A program made the position numbers and the translations under genes. A stretch of DNA of 29,705 bases, from positions 3,624,318 through 3,654,022 of the forward strand of contig NC_017390.1 of the NCBI RefSeq assembly GCF_000026985.1, written 5' to 3'. Within the stretch, counting starts at the first letter, position 1, and each line of letters begins with the position of its first letter. This document shows positions 16,524 to 27,244 of the stretch, piece by piece. Below the pieces are notes generated by a model. It was not told the DNA's origin and did not search any database. It saw nothing but the letters and a program-made list of their open reading frames with translations. The stretch is from Erwinia pyrifoliae DSM 12163 (lineage in GTDB: Bacteria > Pseudomonadota > Gammaproteobacteria > Enterobacterales > Enterobacteriaceae).

Positions 16524-18617
16524 TTATCGGTAGCTGGCGTCGCGATCGCTGGTCATATTATACAGCGGGTATTTACGTCCCAACATCTGACCACCATCAC
16601 GCGTCAGCGGCGTCCAGTTAATCTGCGCACGATCCCGTATTGGTGTAACGCTGAACACATCCAGCGGCACGGAAATATAGAAACCTTTGGTAAAGTCCCC
16701 TTCGCCGTACTCTTGCGCCGAGACGTTGGTTTTAGTGGCATAAGCCCCAACGATAATCCCACTGTCAAAGCGTTTCGACACGTCCAGCGTAACGCCTTTA
16801 TCCTCGGCCAGATATTGGCCAACGCTGGCTTTTACCAGCACGTTACGCATAAACCACGGCTGCCAGTAACCGGTGATATTGCCCACCTTTGCCGTATAGT
16901 CGGTGAACTGCATCATATTGTTCCAGTCGCGCTGCCTGACATAGTTCGCATCCACCCCAACCGCCCAGCTGACATCCAGCGGGCGATACAGCACTTCGCC
17001 CCCGACACCACCGAACATCGTTTCCAGATAGCCACCGTAGAGCTGGCCGTAGAACCCGTTCCCCAGCTCATGCATGTAGTTAATCTGCAGGTTACTCACA
17101 TACACGTTATTTTCAACGTAATCACGAATGTGGGTGCGCACCCGTGGCAGCGTCGAATCCTTCGGCGCGCCGTCGTAGCTAAATTTGTCGTAGTTATTGG
17201 ACAGGTTGCCGAACAGGCTGCCATCCAGCAGCAGATGATCTGTTAGCCAGAAGCTGGCGTTGGCCATCACGCCAACCTGGTACAGATAAAAACTTTCCGG
17301 CCCCCCTACCGACTGGTCAAGAACCGGTGAGAGGTCGTAGTCCAGGCGCTCGTCACTGATGTGGAATCCCTGCTCAACATGCCCCGGCGCAATCGGGTTA
17401 ACTCGCTGCTGCTGTAATGTTTCTTCCTTCCCGAGTGGATAACCCGCCAGCTGACGTTGCAGGCTGGCGACATCGGTTTGCGTGGTGACCTGCGGCATAT
17501 TGCTACGCGTCTGGGTCACGCGTAGCGTATCGATACCGGCCGGCAGATGATTCGCCATAATCACATTGGCACGATCCACGCCGAGCTGGGTATTACGGTA
17601 TTTAGCCTGTTCTCCGGTGACATACAGGGTACTGCCGTCCACCTGCACATTCGGCGCATCCAGCCCGGCGTTATACTTCAGCTGGTTTAGCTGTTCTGCG
17701 GTCACGGTCGGATCGAGGAAGCGTTCCTGCGGCTGCGGGTTATAGGACGGTTTGATGCTATCAATCTGATTTTGATGCAGATCGTTAAAATTGGTGCGTA
17801 GGGTAAAGCCGGCCATCAAGGTGTTACCACGCTCGTAGCTGACGTTGACATCTGCCCAGTCGGTCAGACGGTAAATGGCTCCCACGTTAACCTTGCTGTT
17901 CTGCTTAAGTTTCCCGGCAAAGTCATCCTGATAATCATTGCCTTCATACTCCACCTTCAGGCGTAGCGGCTGCCACGGTGTCTGATATTCCATCCCGCCA
18001 AAAAACGCCGTTGGCCCTTTAAACATCTCGCTGGCGCTTAACGAACCGGCAGTACCGCCGCCATTAGCGCGATAGCAATATTTATGACCTATCGAACAGA
18101 ACGGATTTTTCACCGTACCGCTGTTGCCGAGATAACCCCAGCCAAAACCGAGGGTGAAATCAAACGGCCCCCAGGCTTTGCTGGCCACCAGATACTCACT
18201 GTCAAACAGCCCGGTACCGCCCAGATCGCGCGATCCCACGGAGACCTGCGGTAGCCAGTAATCCTCTTCCCATAGCCGCAGCTTAAGGTCAAAAGCTTTA
18301 TCTTTGTAGGTTTGGCTGCCGGAGAAACTGGAATCCGCGCTGTACTCGCGGGTTTTGACATCGGTATAGCGAATAGTGGCTTCCAGCCACGGGAAAAGCT
18401 GCATCGAAGATGAGTAAAAAAGATACTGATCGTTATAGCGATAGTTAACGCTGAACTCACCGTCTTGCGCCATGCGCGCACTGGGCACTTGCAACAAACC
18501 CACCCCGCCGAAGTCAGACTGTGACGGGCCAATCGGGTCGGGATAGATATCTGCCCGAGCCTGGCAGGCACAGGCAACGGAAAGCGACAGCAGGCTGAGG
18601 AGATAACGTTTTTTCAT
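16524..18617 (-). CDS. yjbH: YjbH outer-membrane protein of exopolysaccharide operon
   Basis: Large beta-rich envelope protein, 697 residues (E. coli 698), of the YjbH/GfcD family; the yjbEFGH operon is tied to extracellular polysaccharide production under Rcs control in E. coli. A signal peptide ends around QARA-D (residue 22). [20 protein letters not shown] near 36-55 is the family signature, followed by many alternating beta segments in two repeats (about 60-290 and 430-690), consistent with paired outer-membrane barrels. ATG 18617 shares one base with the yjbG stop (TGATG), so translation is coupled. Final gene of the operon; a weak CTTGC/GCAAG hairpin follows without a T run. Confidence 0.93.
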   Translation of the reverse strand: MKKRYLLSLLSLSVACACQARADIYPDPIGPSQSDFGGVGLLQVPSARMAQDGEFSVNYRYNDQYLFYSSSMQLFPWLEATIRYTDVKTREYSADSSFSGSQTYKDKAFDLKLRLWEEDYWLPQVSVGSRDLGGTGLFDSEYLVASKAWGPFDFTLGFGWGYLGNSGTVKNPFCSIGHKYCYRANGGGTAGSLSASEMFKGPTAFFGGMEYQTPWQPLRLKVEYEGNDYQDDFAGKLKQNSKVNVGAIYRLTDWADVNVSYERGNTLMAGFTLRTNFNDLHQNQIDSIKPSYNPQPQERFLDPTVTAEQLNQLKYNAGLDAPNVQVDGSTLYVTGEQAKYRNTQLGVDRANVIMANHLPAGIDTLRVTQTRSNMPQVTTQTDVASLQRQLAGYPLGKEETLQQQRVNPIAPGHVEQGFHISDERLDYDLSPVLDQSVGGPESFYLYQVGVMANASFWLTDHLLLDGSLFGNLSNNYDKFSYDGAPKDSTLPRVRTHIRDYVENNVYVSNLQINYMHELGNGFYGQLYGGYLETMFGGVGGEVLYRPLDVSWAVGVDANYVRQRDWNNMMQFTDYTAKVGNITGYWQPWFMRNVLVKASVGQYLAEDKGVTLDVSKRFDSGIIVGAYATKTNVSAQEYGEGDFTKGFYISVPLDVFSVTPIRDRAQINWTPLTRDGGQMLGRKYPLYNMTSDRDASYR

Positions 18618-19375
18618 CAGTCAGGGATCCGGTGCGTCAGGACAGAAACGATCTGCGAGTTGAGATCGGCGTAGGCGCGCGGTAGCGTCCAGGCGGAGAA
18701 GCCAATAAACAAAGTACTGCCCGCCTGTGGCTCGACATGGCGGCGGTTCCAGTACGCCACCGGGATCTCCGTGACTTCGCCGCCGGGGGAAATCAGCAGC
18801 GCGGTGCTACGTTCGGCCCCGCTCATGCGTGGATGTGCATCGAGATACTCCACCGCTGAACGTCCCGCCGCCCACGGCGTTTTTCCCGTTTTTTCAATGA
18901 CGCCAGCCAGAGTTATCGAGGTCGGCTCATTCAGCGTATAGACGCTGTACTCACCCTGCAGCCAACGATTGTCCTGCGGCCTTAACCGCACCCAGTCCGG
19001 ATCCAGATTAACGATTTGACGCCCGGTAACCTTTAGCACGGCGATCTGCTGACGGACGTTATCCACTGCTACTGCCTGTGTGTCATCACCTTCATTACGC
19101 AGCCGATCGCGCCACGTCTGTAAGCGCGCCAAAAGTTGCTGCTGCTGTTGGATCGCAACCGCCGTCGCCCGCTTTTCGGCGATCGTCGTGCCTGGCCACC
19201 AGGTTTTTTCCGCCAGCGCAGGGTTGGTAACCAACTGTTGCAGATCCGCCATATGATTGACCACCAGAGGCTGGTTCTGTCCAGGATAAAAAATGTTGAC
19301 CTGGCTGTCCGCACGGGCCTGCAGCGTAAGCGCTGCTACTATCCCGGCGAGTAATGTTAAGGTTTTTTTCATCAT
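18617..19375 (-). CDS. yjbG: YjbG, GfcC-family periplasmic protein
   Basis: A 252-residue secreted protein of the YjbG/GfcC family (capsule or polysaccharide modules). Signal peptide [20 protein letters not shown] followed by RA-D gives cleavage near residue 22. The rest is soluble and includes a Gln-rich helical stretch ([20 protein letters not shown], about 92-111) and a C-terminal half with the pattern [20 protein letters not shown] seen in the family. The start overlaps the yjbF stop by 4 nt (ATGA), so the pair is coupled; the adjacent second ATG at 19372 is an alternative. The protein probably works in the periplasm with YjbF and YjbH to export or modify a polysaccharide. Confidence 0.92.
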   Translation of the reverse strand: MMKKTLTLLAGIVAALTLQARADSQVNIFYPGQNQPLVVNHMADLQQLVTNPALAEKTWWPGTTIAEKRATAVAIQQQQQLLARLQTWRDRLRNEGDDTQAVAVDNVRQQIAVLKVTGRQIVNLDPDWVRLRPQDNRWLQGEYSVYTLNEPTSITLAGVIEKTGKTPWAAGRSAVEYLDAHPRMSGAERSTALLISPGGEVTEIPVAYWNRRHVEPQAGSTLFIGFSAWTLPRAYADLNSQIVSVLTHRIPD

Positions 19376-20019
19376 ATTGCCGGCTTCAGGATAGTGACGT
19401 CGATGGAGAGAGAGTCTGCTCCCAGTATTTGCTGTGACTGACGTATCTGCCCGCTGGAGGCATCTACCCAGAACCTATTAAGCCAGGATGCACCATTTTT
19501 AGCCAGCGCGACCTCTTCCTGCCAGACGTGGCATGCAACCGACCGACCGGCAAGTTGCAGCACCGCGTCTTGCCCACGAGTAAAGCGCGACGTCGCCGTA
19601 TCGGCTCGCGCCTTGCCGTTTTCCGTCCAGCTAAGAGTACGGCTCCAGTTCGCCCCTTCGCTAAGATGCAGCGCATCACGCAGCGGGTCATGCTGCAGGT
19701 TGCTAACCTCATTGAGGTTATCCGCCAATCCCAGGGTTTTCACCAGTCTGCCATGCTCAGTGACCAGCATCGCTTTATCACGCGTTATCCACTTCTGTTG
19801 GCCGTTCTCGTTGTAGCCCAGCACCACAAAAAGCTGCTGTCCGCCGTTTATTCGCAGATATATACTGGCGTACGGCAGGTGGTTTATCTGTTCGTTAGTT
19901 AACCGGATGTCATCTGCGCCGACCAGGGCCAACCGCAGGGTTTCACCCATTCCTTTTTGAGTTTGGTTACAGGCCTGAAGCAACAGGCAAAGCAGCATCA
20001 GCAGTGGTAGGTTTCGCAA
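19372..20019 (-). CDS. yjbF: YjbF lipoprotein (GfcB family)
   Basis: A 215-residue predicted outer-membrane lipoprotein. Signal peptide MRNLPLLMLLCLLLQAC has a lipobox LLQAC, with Cys17 acylated. Conserved segments shared with E. coli YjbF include LPYASIYLRINGGQQLFVVL, GQQKWITRDKAMLVTEHGRL and IRQSQQILGADSL. The start is a TTG at 20019 with AAGGA about 7 nt upstream; no ATG gives a better match. It lies 77 bp downstream of yjbE, and a strong terminator hairpin sits in that gap, so it may receive fewer transcripts than yjbE. Confidence 0.92.
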   Translation of the reverse strand: MRNLPLLMLLCLLLQACNQTQKGMGETLRLALVGADDIRLTNEQINHLPYASIYLRINGGQQLFVVLGYNENGQQKWITRDKAMLVTEHGRLVKTLGLADNLNEVSNLQHDPLRDALHLSEGANWSRTLSWTENGKARADTATSRFTRGQDAVLQLAGRSVACHVWQEEVALAKNGASWLNRFWVDASSGQIRQSQQILGADSLSIDVTILKPAI

Positions 20020-20050
20020 CGAGGGATCCTTGAAAAAAAGAGAGCAAAGC

Positions 20051-20080
20051 TAAAAAATAACCACACAAACGTGTGGTTAT
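20051..20080 (-). terminator. Intrinsic terminator between yjbE and yjbF
   Basis: On the minus strand ATAACCACAC-GTTT-GTGTGGTTAT forms a perfect 10-bp stem followed by TTTTTTA. Lying inside the operon, it should end most transcripts after yjbE and let a fraction continue into yjbFGH, giving more YjbE than the other products. Confidence 0.9.
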
Positions 20081-20096
20081 GATTAGTTTTAGGTAC

Positions 20097-20363
20097 TTAG
20101 GGCGTCGTGGCTACAGTTGTATTGATTGCGGTATTGGAACCACTATTTCTGCCGCCAGTCGAGGCTACGGCAATACCGGCCAAAGCGCCGACCACACCAA
20201 TACCCACGGCAGTGGTGGCACCGGCCGATATGGCACCGGCTTCGGCACCGGCTGAACCACCATTTGAACCACCAGTGGGCGCTCCCGCTGGCTCGGCGCC
20301 GATGGCGCCAGAAGCGCCCGCTAAATACATTATGGCTGCAGCAGCCCATAAGCCTTTTTTCAT
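20097..20363 (-). CDS. yjbE: YjbE, small secreted Gly/Ala/Thr-rich protein
   Basis: An 88-residue exported protein: signal peptide MKKGLWAAAAIMYLAGASGA then IGA-EP gives cleavage near residue 23. The mature part is almost wholly small residues (Gly, Ala, Ser, Thr) with a hydrophobic stretch GAISAGATTAVGIGVVGALA and a Thr-rich tail, as in E. coli YjbE. First gene of the yjbEFGH operon. AAGGGA lies about 8 nt before the ATG at 20363. The role is unknown; the composition and the terminator after it suggest that it is made in larger amounts than its neighbours (inference). Confidence 0.9.
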   Translation of the reverse strand: MKKGLWAAAAIMYLAGASGAIGAEPAGAPTGGSNGGSAGAEAGAISAGATTAVGIGVVGALAGIAVASTGGRNSGSNTAINTTVATTP

Positions 20364-20956
20364 TACATTTTCCCTTCAATAAATGAATGGATGCCAGGAC
20401 CGGGATGATTTCTGGCATCACCAGTATGTAAAATTAATGGTGAGAAAGCAGCGGAGGGTTCCCGTCATTACGCGAAGTATATCGTCTGTTTATAAAAGCC
20501 AAAAAAAAGATAAAAATTAGATTAATAACCTATATTTTAGGTTTTAGTTAAAATATATGCTCAAACAACCAATAATAATTAGAATTAAATTCCGAATAAT
20601 CATTACGGCGAGTTCTGAATCACATCACGTTGGTAAACCGCTTCATTTGCAGAAAAAAATCTATTTTTCATCAAGATAAATGGATCACTACCTTTTTTTG
20701 TCGTCGTTATCAGCTTGAAATTTTAGGAATTTCCCACTTGAAAAATGCACTTTTTACGACTCTTTTAGGAAAAAACTTAGGCTATTTACCCACGTTTTAG
20801 CCCCGTACGGCATAACGATTTCCACTTCAAACACCAGAAAAAGCCAGCTCAACGCGGCGACGATGGAAATTTAGCCTATTGTCAACCAGCATCAGCAATC
20901 ACCCGATACAAATATCGCTCCCCGCCATGAAGCACAGGGTTTTGCCGCACACCTGA
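20364..20956. promoter_or_regulatory. AT-rich upstream region of yjbE
   Basis: About 600 bp without a recognisable gene. It contains an ATGCCAG/CTGGCAT hairpin (20391-20418) in the yjbE leader, an AACCTA-TATTT-TAGGTT inverted repeat (20527-20543), and two copies of TTTTAGGAA (20721-20729 and 20763-20771) exactly 42 bp apart. On the minus strand each of these two reads TTCCTAAAA, resembling the right half of the RcsAB box (TAAGAATATTCCTA). E. coli yjbEFGH is Rcs-controlled, so Rcs sites are plausible here but not proven. Confidence 0.45.
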
Positions 20957-20985
20957 TAAAAAGCCCCAGGATATGGAGGCTAAGG
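20957..20985 (-). terminator. Probable terminator after pgi
   Basis: The minus strand forms AGCCTC-N8-GGGGCT (one G-T pair) followed by TTTTTATC, about 55 nt past the pgi stop. It is a modest stem but has a good T run. Confidence 0.6.
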
Positions 20986-21036
20986 CCGTAACGGGGCCAG
21001 CAGAAAAGCGGCCCCCCAGGTTTAACGCATCAACAA

Positions 21037-22695
<1,659 letters not shown>

Positions 22696-22720
22696 TTAAT
22701 TAAGAATCATCATTCAGGCC

Positions 22721-22798
22721 GGACGATATGTTACCCGCTACGGGATATTGACTCTCCTTTTCCTGCAACAGGTGACGGCTATCGTCCCATAAGATGGG
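22721..22798 (-). promoter_or_regulatory. Structured pgi 5' leader
   Basis: On the pgi transcript a closing stem GGACGATA (22787-22780) / TATCGTCC (22728-22721) encloses two small hairpins, CCTG-TTG-CAGG and CCCG-TAG-CGGG, and is directly preceded by CCCAT-CTT-ATGGG (22798-22786). The layout is a three-way junction between the predicted promoter and the start codon. I do not recognise it as a known riboswitch class. Confidence 0.5.
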
Positions 22799-22835
22799 TA
22801 TTCAGCCGGTGAGGGCAGCTCGACTCAGGCTTTGA

Positions 22836-22864
22836 GTATGACTATTAATACGCTGATATGACAA
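22836..22864 (-). promoter_or_regulatory. Predicted sigma-70 promoter of pgi
   Basis: The minus strand has TTGTCA (-35) and TCATAC (-10) with a 17-bp spacer. It would start transcription about 150 nt before the pgi ATG and produce the structured leader. Confidence 0.5.
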
Positions 22865-22998
22865 AAAATTATAGCCTAAACAGTTCTGATAAAAGTTGGC
22901 GCTTTCGATCTGCATGGTCATTTTCAGACCAAAAATTATTAGCGCAGATGATACCAAAGGGGATTAAATAAAAATGCACACTCGACAGGCGACAGGCG

Positions 22999-23027
22999 TT
23001 GACAGCAGAGCCATAACCCGATATTTG
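22999..23027 (+). promoter_or_regulatory. Predicted sigma-70 promoter of lysC
   Basis: TTGACA (22999-23004) is a consensus -35; 17 bp on, TATTTG is a weaker -10. Transcription would begin just before the riboswitch hairpin at 23038. Confidence 0.6.
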
Positions 23028-23037
23028 TATGCCGCAA

Positions 23038-23265
23038 CTTGCGCATCCGTGCGCAAGCCAGAAGAGGCGCGTCGCCCAGGCAGTGTGTTGGAGGAACCGA
23101 ATCCATCGATAACACATCAGGGGGAGCGACGCCGAGGTATCAACCACGCGGTGTGGGGCGTATCGACCGCAGGGGCTGAATCCTCTGGGTTGTCACCAGC
23201 AACGTCCGGTAGTCGGGCGGCAAGGTGGGGCGCTTCTGGGTGACTCGTAGTGGTTTCTTCTACGG
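23038..23265 (+). ncRNA. Lysine riboswitch (L-box) in the lysC leader
   Basis: The leader matches the E. coli lysC lysine riboswitch block by block: a first hairpin CTTGCGC/GCGCAAG (23038-23057), P1 formed by CCAGAAG (23058-23064) and CTTCTGG (23233-23239), and between them conserved core pieces such as AGAGGCGCG, TTGGAGGAACCG, GGGGGAGCGACGCCGAGG, GGGGCTGAATCC and TGGGTTGTCACCAG. An expression-platform hairpin CGTAG/CTACG follows (23246-23264). Further down, CCTTGTG near 23287 can pair with CACGAAGG around the lysC ribosome site, as in E. coli. Lysine binding should reduce lysC translation and mRNA stability. Confidence 0.93.
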
Positions 23266-23336
23266 CTTCCCCCGGTTATGTCCTTTCCTTGTGCCAAGCT
23301 GATGTAATAAATCCTGACACGAAGGTAGTCATCGTA

Positions 23337-24689
23337 ATGTCTCAAAATCTGATCGTGGCGAAATTTGGCGGCACCAGCGTTGCCGACTATACCGCTATGA
23401 ACCGCAGTGCCGATGTGGTGTTGTCTAACCCCGACGTGCGTCTGGTGGTTCTCTCCGCGTCGGCGGGCGTGACCAATCTGCTGGTTGCGCTGGCTGAAGG
23501 GCAGCAGCAGGAACAGCGCACTGCCCTGCTGGATGAAATCCGCCAAATTCAATACGCGATTATCAACCCGCTTAACCATCCGGGCGTTATCCGTGAGGAA
23601 ATCGACCGCATACTGGAAAATCTCAGCGCGCTGTCTGATGCCGCCGCACTGGCGACTTCGACTGCGCTGACCGATGAGCTGGTCGGCCACGGTGAGCTAA
23701 TGTCCACCCTGCTGTTTGTTGAAGTCCTGCGCCAGCGCGACGTGGCTGCCGAGTGGTTTGATGTACGTAAAGTCATGCTTACCAATGACCGTTTTGGCCG
23801 CGCCGAGCCGGAATCCGCAGCCCTGCAGGACCTGGTCAACAGCCAGCTGAAGCCCCGCACTGACGAAGCCTTAATCGTCACCCAAGGCTTTATCGGTAGC
23901 GAAGCGCAAGGCCGTACCACTACGCTGGGCCGTGGCGGCAGTGACTATACCGCCGCACTGCTGGGGGAGGCGCTACACGCCACCCGCATTGATATCTGGA
24001 CCGATGTACCGGGTATTTACACCACCGACCCACGCGTGGTCCCTTCTGCCAAACGTATTGACGAGATCACCTTTGAAGAAGCCGCTGAAATGGCGACCTT
24101 CGGTGCCAAGGTGTTGCATCCGGCCACTCTGTTGCCTGCCGTGCGCAGCGATATCCCGGTGTTTGTCGGCTCCAGTAAAAATCCGTCGGCTGGGGGAACA
24201 ATGGTATGCAATGAAACCCGTAACCCACCGCTGTTCCGCGCTCTGGCGCTGCGCCGCAAGCAGACGTTACTGACGCTGCACAGCCTGAATATGCTGCACG
24301 CACACGGCTTCCTTGCTGAAGTATTTAATATCCTTGCACGTCACCGTATCTCCGTAGACCTGATTACCACTTCTGAAGTGAGCGTGGCACTGACGTTGGA
24401 TACCACCGGTTCGACCTCGACCGGCGACAGTCTGCTGACTCAGGCGCTACTGACAGAGTTGTCCTCCCTGTGTCGGGTGGAAGTGGAAGAGAACCTGGCG
24501 CTGGTGGCGATTATTGGTAATCAACTCTCCAGGGCCTGTGGTGTCGGCAAAGAAGTGTTCGGCGTGCTGGAGCCGTTTAATCTGCGCATGATCTGTTACG
24601 GCGCAAGCAGCTATAACCTCTGCTTCCTGGTGCCAGGTAATGATGCCGAGAAAATCGTGCAGACGCTGCACCGTAATATCTTTGAATGA
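23337..24689 (+). CDS. lysC: Lysine-sensitive aspartokinase III
   Basis: Phosphorylates aspartate with ATP, the first step toward lysine, threonine and methionine; isoform III is inhibited by lysine. It is 450 residues (E. coli 449). The N-terminal kinase domain begins KFGGTSVADY (9-18), with TTLGRGGSDYTAALL and IWTDVPGIYTTDPRVV as substrate/ATP loops; the C-terminal part (about 305-450) carries two ACT domains, including LHSLNMLHAHGFLAEVFNIL and ISVDLITTSEVSVALTLD where lysine binds. ATG at 23337 gives MSQNLIVAKFGG. GAAGG lies about 11 nt upstream, within the sequence that the leader can sequester. Confidence 0.96.
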   Translation: MSQNLIVAKFGGTSVADYTAMNRSADVVLSNPDVRLVVLSASAGVTNLLVALAEGQQQEQRTALLDEIRQIQYAIINPLNHPGVIREEIDRILENLSALSDAAALATSTALTDELVGHGELMSTLLFVEVLRQRDVAAEWFDVRKVMLTNDRFGRAEPESAALQDLVNSQLKPRTDEALIVTQGFIGSEAQGRTTTLGRGGSDYTAALLGEALHATRIDIWTDVPGIYTTDPRVVPSAKRIDEITFEEAAEMATFGAKVLHPATLLPAVRSDIPVFVGSSKNPSAGGTMVCNETRNPPLFRALALRRKQTLLTLHSLNMLHAHGFLAEVFNILARHRISVDLITTSEVSVALTLDTTGSTSTGDSLLTQALLTELSSLCRVEVEENLALVAIIGNQLSRACGVGKEVFGVLEPFNLRMICYGASSYNLCFLVPGNDAEKIVQTLHRNIFE

Positions 24690-24694
24690 TACTG

Positions 24695-24720
24695 AAACCG
24701 GGCCTTGCCCGGTTTTCTTC
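24695..24720 (+). terminator. Intrinsic terminator after lysC
   Basis: AAACCGGGC-CTT-GCCCGGTTT, a 9-bp perfect stem, is followed by TCTTC; the T tract overlaps the stem end. It is six bases past the lysC stop, between convergent lysC and yjbB. Confidence 0.85.
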
Positions 24721-24789
24721 GCCGCACAGTCAGTGAATGTAACGGTGGCCGGCTCGATGGCACCTTGCCAATGGTGAGATAGTCACCAC

Positions 24790-26415
24790 TCACTCCTCAA
24801 CGCGTTCGTCATCAGGCACTTCCAGCACGCTGTAAGCGACCGCACAAAACAGCGAGTTCAGACGCTTCATATCGCCCAACAGCCCCAAATGCAGCGAACT
24901 GGTTTCCATGCTCTGTACATTCTGCTGATGCAGGCGCTCAACGTGTGTGTATGAGTAGCGGCGGTTGGTGATGCGAAAACGGTGCTTGGCGCGACGCAGC
25001 CGTTTGGCGCTGGTGATATCGCGAGATAAAAACACCGACAGACTGAGACGCAAATTACTGGTGAGCAACTCCAGCTGGGCATCCAGCTCCTTCATGCCTT
25101 CCAGTGAAAAGGCCCGTCCTGCCGCCAGCGACTTATCAGCCACATCACCACTCATCCGTTCAAGAATATCTCCGGCCATTTCCAGATTGAGTGCCATTTC
25201 AATCGTTTCCGCCCAGCGGCGCGAATCTTCTTCCGGCAGATCTTCTTTCGGCATCTGCGCAAGATAGAGTTTAATGGCGGTATACAATACATCGACATCG
25301 TCATCAAGCTTGCGTATTTCCCGATCTTCACGCCGTTGACCATGCACCACCTTGCTGAAGGTGATGAGCATCTGTTCCAGTACATCCCCCATACGCAGCG
25401 TTTCGCGCGCCGCATTCGCCAGCGCCAGTGCCGGAGTATCGAGCGATGCGCTGTCCAGGTGTTTGGGTTTGAGTCGCAAATCGGTTTCCGCTTCATCGCG
25501 GATCAGCCGCTGGCATAATGTGGCCATCGGCGCGACAAAGGGCACCATGATCAGGCAGCGGAGCAGGTTATAAAACACATGGAAGAAAATCACTAACTCT
25601 TCATTGTTAACCGGCATCTTCTCCAGCCAGTTCGCCAGCGGGTCGATAAATGGCAGGACCAGCAGTGAGCCAATAAATTTAAACAGCAGGCTGCCGAGCG
25701 CCACCCGTTTACCGGCGGCGTTAGACGCACTGTTGTTCAACATCGCTAACAGTCCGCTGCCAAGATTAGCGCCGATCACCAGACATAATGCCACTTTAAA
25801 AGAGATAACCCCGGTAGCTGCCAGCGTGGCAGTTAGCAATACCGCCGCCAGGCTTGAGTAACTGATAATGGCAAACAGTGCGCCGATCAGAGCGTCGAGC
25901 ATCACATCCCCGGTCAGTGATGAAAACAGCACTTTTACCCCGGCGGCCTGAGTCATGGGCGTGGCAGCGGCAACAATCAGCTGCAGCGCCAGCAGAATTA
26001 ATCCCAGGCCAATGCTGGCACGACCTAACTGACCGGCGCGGGTCTGCTTGCGCCCCAGAAAGAACACCACGCCAAAAAAGATAAATAGCGGTGAAAGCCA
26101 GGAGAGATCGAATGTCAGGATGCGTGCCATCAGCGCAGTCCCCACATCAGCGCCGAGAATGATCACCAACGCCGGGGATAGTCCCACCAGTTCCTGTGCC
26201 ACAAACGAGGTGACCAGCATGGTGGTGGCATTACTGCTTTGTACCAGCGCAGTCACGCCAATACCGGCCAGAAATGCCAGGGGTTTTTTGGCCATGCTGC
26301 GGCTCAGTACCCGTCGCAAATCAGCACCATAGACACGCATGATCCCCGTCCGCACGATATGAGTTCCCCATACCAATAACGCGACGGCAGCAAAAAGGTT
26401 AAGCAGAGTTAACAC
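24790..26415 (-). CDS. yjbB: YjbB, Na/Pi-cotransporter-family phosphate exporter
   Basis: Inner-membrane protein of the Na/Pi cotransporter II family fused to a PhoU-like domain; in E. coli overexpression promotes phosphate export. It is 541 residues (E. coli 543). The first half holds membrane helices with the inverted-repeat signatures GIGVTALVQSSNATTMLVTS and IGALFAIISYSSLAAVLLTA; the second half (about 330-530) is a soluble helical PhoU-like region with TPALALANAARETLRMGDVL and QSMETSSLHLGLLGDMKRLN. The start is a GTG at 26415 with GGGAGG about 9 nt upstream, giving VLTLLNLFAAVALLVWGTHI like E. coli; the open frame upstream adds nothing family-like. Confidence 0.95.
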   Translation of the reverse strand: MLTLLNLFAAVALLVWGTHIVRTGIMRVYGADLRRVLSRSMAKKPLAFLAGIGVTALVQSSNATTMLVTSFVAQELVGLSPALVIILGADVGTALMARILTFDLSWLSPLFIFFGVVFFLGRKQTRAGQLGRASIGLGLILLALQLIVAAATPMTQAAGVKVLFSSLTGDVMLDALIGALFAIISYSSLAAVLLTATLAATGVISFKVALCLVIGANLGSGLLAMLNNSASNAAGKRVALGSLLFKFIGSLLVLPFIDPLANWLEKMPVNNEELVIFFHVFYNLLRCLIMVPFVAPMATLCQRLIRDEAETDLRLKPKHLDSASLDTPALALANAARETLRMGDVLEQMLITFSKVVHGQRREDREIRKLDDDVDVLYTAIKLYLAQMPKEDLPEEDSRRWAETIEMALNLEMAGDILERMSGDVADKSLAAGRAFSLEGMKELDAQLELLTSNLRLSLSVFLSRDITSAKRLRRAKHRFRITNRRYSYTHVERLHQQNVQSMETSSLHLGLLGDMKRLNSLFCAVAYSVLEVPDDERVEE

Positions 26416-26494
26416 CGGTATTGACCTCCCTAAGTTAAAAACACCGCATATCAATCGCGCGAGCTACACGCCGCTTATTTTAGCTGATATTCAG

Positions 26495-26508
26495 ATAAAA
26501 TATTTTAT
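26495..26508. repeat. Perfect 14-bp AT palindrome upstream of yjbB
   Basis: ATAAAATATTTTAT is self-complementary and lies about 80-95 bp before the yjbB start, in a position suited to a promoter or operator. It is only A and T, so chance is a real possibility. Confidence 0.3.
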
Positions 26509-26791
26509 GAAAAAATATAAATCCGTGTTTTGTGGCGGCGTTGCGCCGGTTCCCTGACAAAATGAGCTGAAATGCCAGATCGCGTTAAGTCGATATTAAA
26601 CTGATGGTGCACCAATAGCCTCAGATAGCAGGGTGCCGTCAGACAGCATGATTAATTTTTAATACTCGCAGCCATATTGTAAGTTGATTTCTGGCCGGCA
26701 ACCGGGCGCAACAACTCACTGATTCACCTCAACAATATGCCGTATTGACTCTTTGCCACAAGCCTCTGGCGCAGAATGCGAAAAGAACGTA

Positions 26792-26837
26792 TTGCTGCAA
26801 AACTTTTTCCAAAAATTATAGGTTAGTGAACACTAAC
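26792..26837 (+). promoter_or_regulatory. Promoter with overlapping operator-like palindrome
   Basis: TTGCTG (26792-26797) and ATTATA (26815-26820), 17 bp apart, form a plausible promoter. Immediately after, at the expected start site, is GTTAGTG-AA-CACTAAC (26822-26837), with 7-bp perfect arms and a 2-bp core, the size and place of a repressor operator (TetR-type sites often look like this). Confidence 0.5.
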
Positions 26838-26861
26838 ATACTCCTTGCGCAAGGTGAATCA

Positions 26862-26936
26862 ATGAATAAGCTTCTGAAAATGGAAAATCATCAGATTAAA
26901 ACTGACAGGCAGATTATAAATGGCGTACTGAATTAA
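26862..26936 (+). pseudogene. 24-codon ORF, possible TetR-like gene stub
   Basis: A short reading frame, MNKLLKMENHQIKTDRQIIN then GVLN and stop. It has an excellent ribosome site (AAGGTG, 5 nt before ATG) and a promoter with an operator-like palindrome just upstream. The stretch KTDRQIINGVLN resembles the first helix of TetR-family repressors (R-x-I-L-x-A-x-L pattern), and such genes commonly control themselves through a palindrome over the promoter. I therefore suspect the 5' stub of a deleted TetR-type gene, but 24 residues are too few to prove it; it could also be a genuine small peptide gene. Nothing downstream resumes the family pattern in any frame. Confidence 0.35.
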
Positions 26937-27004
26937 AGCCGGATCCTTAAATTGAGTTAAATTCAAAGAGAGATGACCATCTGATACGAAAAAATGTTAT
27001 TTCC

Positions 27005-27030
27005 AAAACCGGGTGTAATGCCTGGCTTTT
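27005..27030. terminator. Possible bidirectional terminator in the yjbB-metA gap
   Basis: AAAACCGGG-TGTAATG-CCTGGCTTTT forms a 5-bp stem (one G-T pair) flanked by A and T runs, so it could act in either direction. The stem is short. Elsewhere in 26416-27409 I see no intact gene; aceBAK, iclR and metH, which lie between metA and yjbB in E. coli, have left no recognisable trace. Confidence 0.4.
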
Positions 27031-27199
27031 CAGATCCTCTGACATGATATCCGCTATAATATTCACCGCACAGCGGGTTCTATCCTCAGATATTTATATC
27101 CAGTTATAAATTAACTAAAATAGGATTTAGCACTAAAGACAGATTTAATTAAGGGTCAACGGCTATTTATTGTCATTATAACAGAAACATCATTTCCAT

Positions 27200-27244
27200 G
27201 AACTTTGGCGGTTCTCTATCGCTGGCACTACTGTAGCCAAAGTT
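27200..27244. repeat. 9-bp inverted repeat downstream of metA
   Basis: AACTTTGGC (27200-27208) and GCCAAAGTT (27236-27244) are exact complements around 27 nt. The surrounding 27185-27310 is open in several frames on both strands for about 40 codons, but I recognise none of the short translations. Confidence 0.35.

Noticed and set aside
16434..17246. 270-codon plus-strand frame antisense to the end of yjbH
   Set aside because: A shadow of yjbH codon use; no start-site support and low-complexity His/Arg/Val content typical of antisense frames.
23250..23336. Upstream extension of LysC
   Set aside because: It lies in the riboswitch expression platform and leader; the family start MSQNLIVAKFGG is at 23337.
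26603..26614. TGGTGCACCA palindrome in the yjbB-metA gap
   Set aside because: A 10-bp palindrome is expected by chance in this length; no promoter or gene relation is visible.
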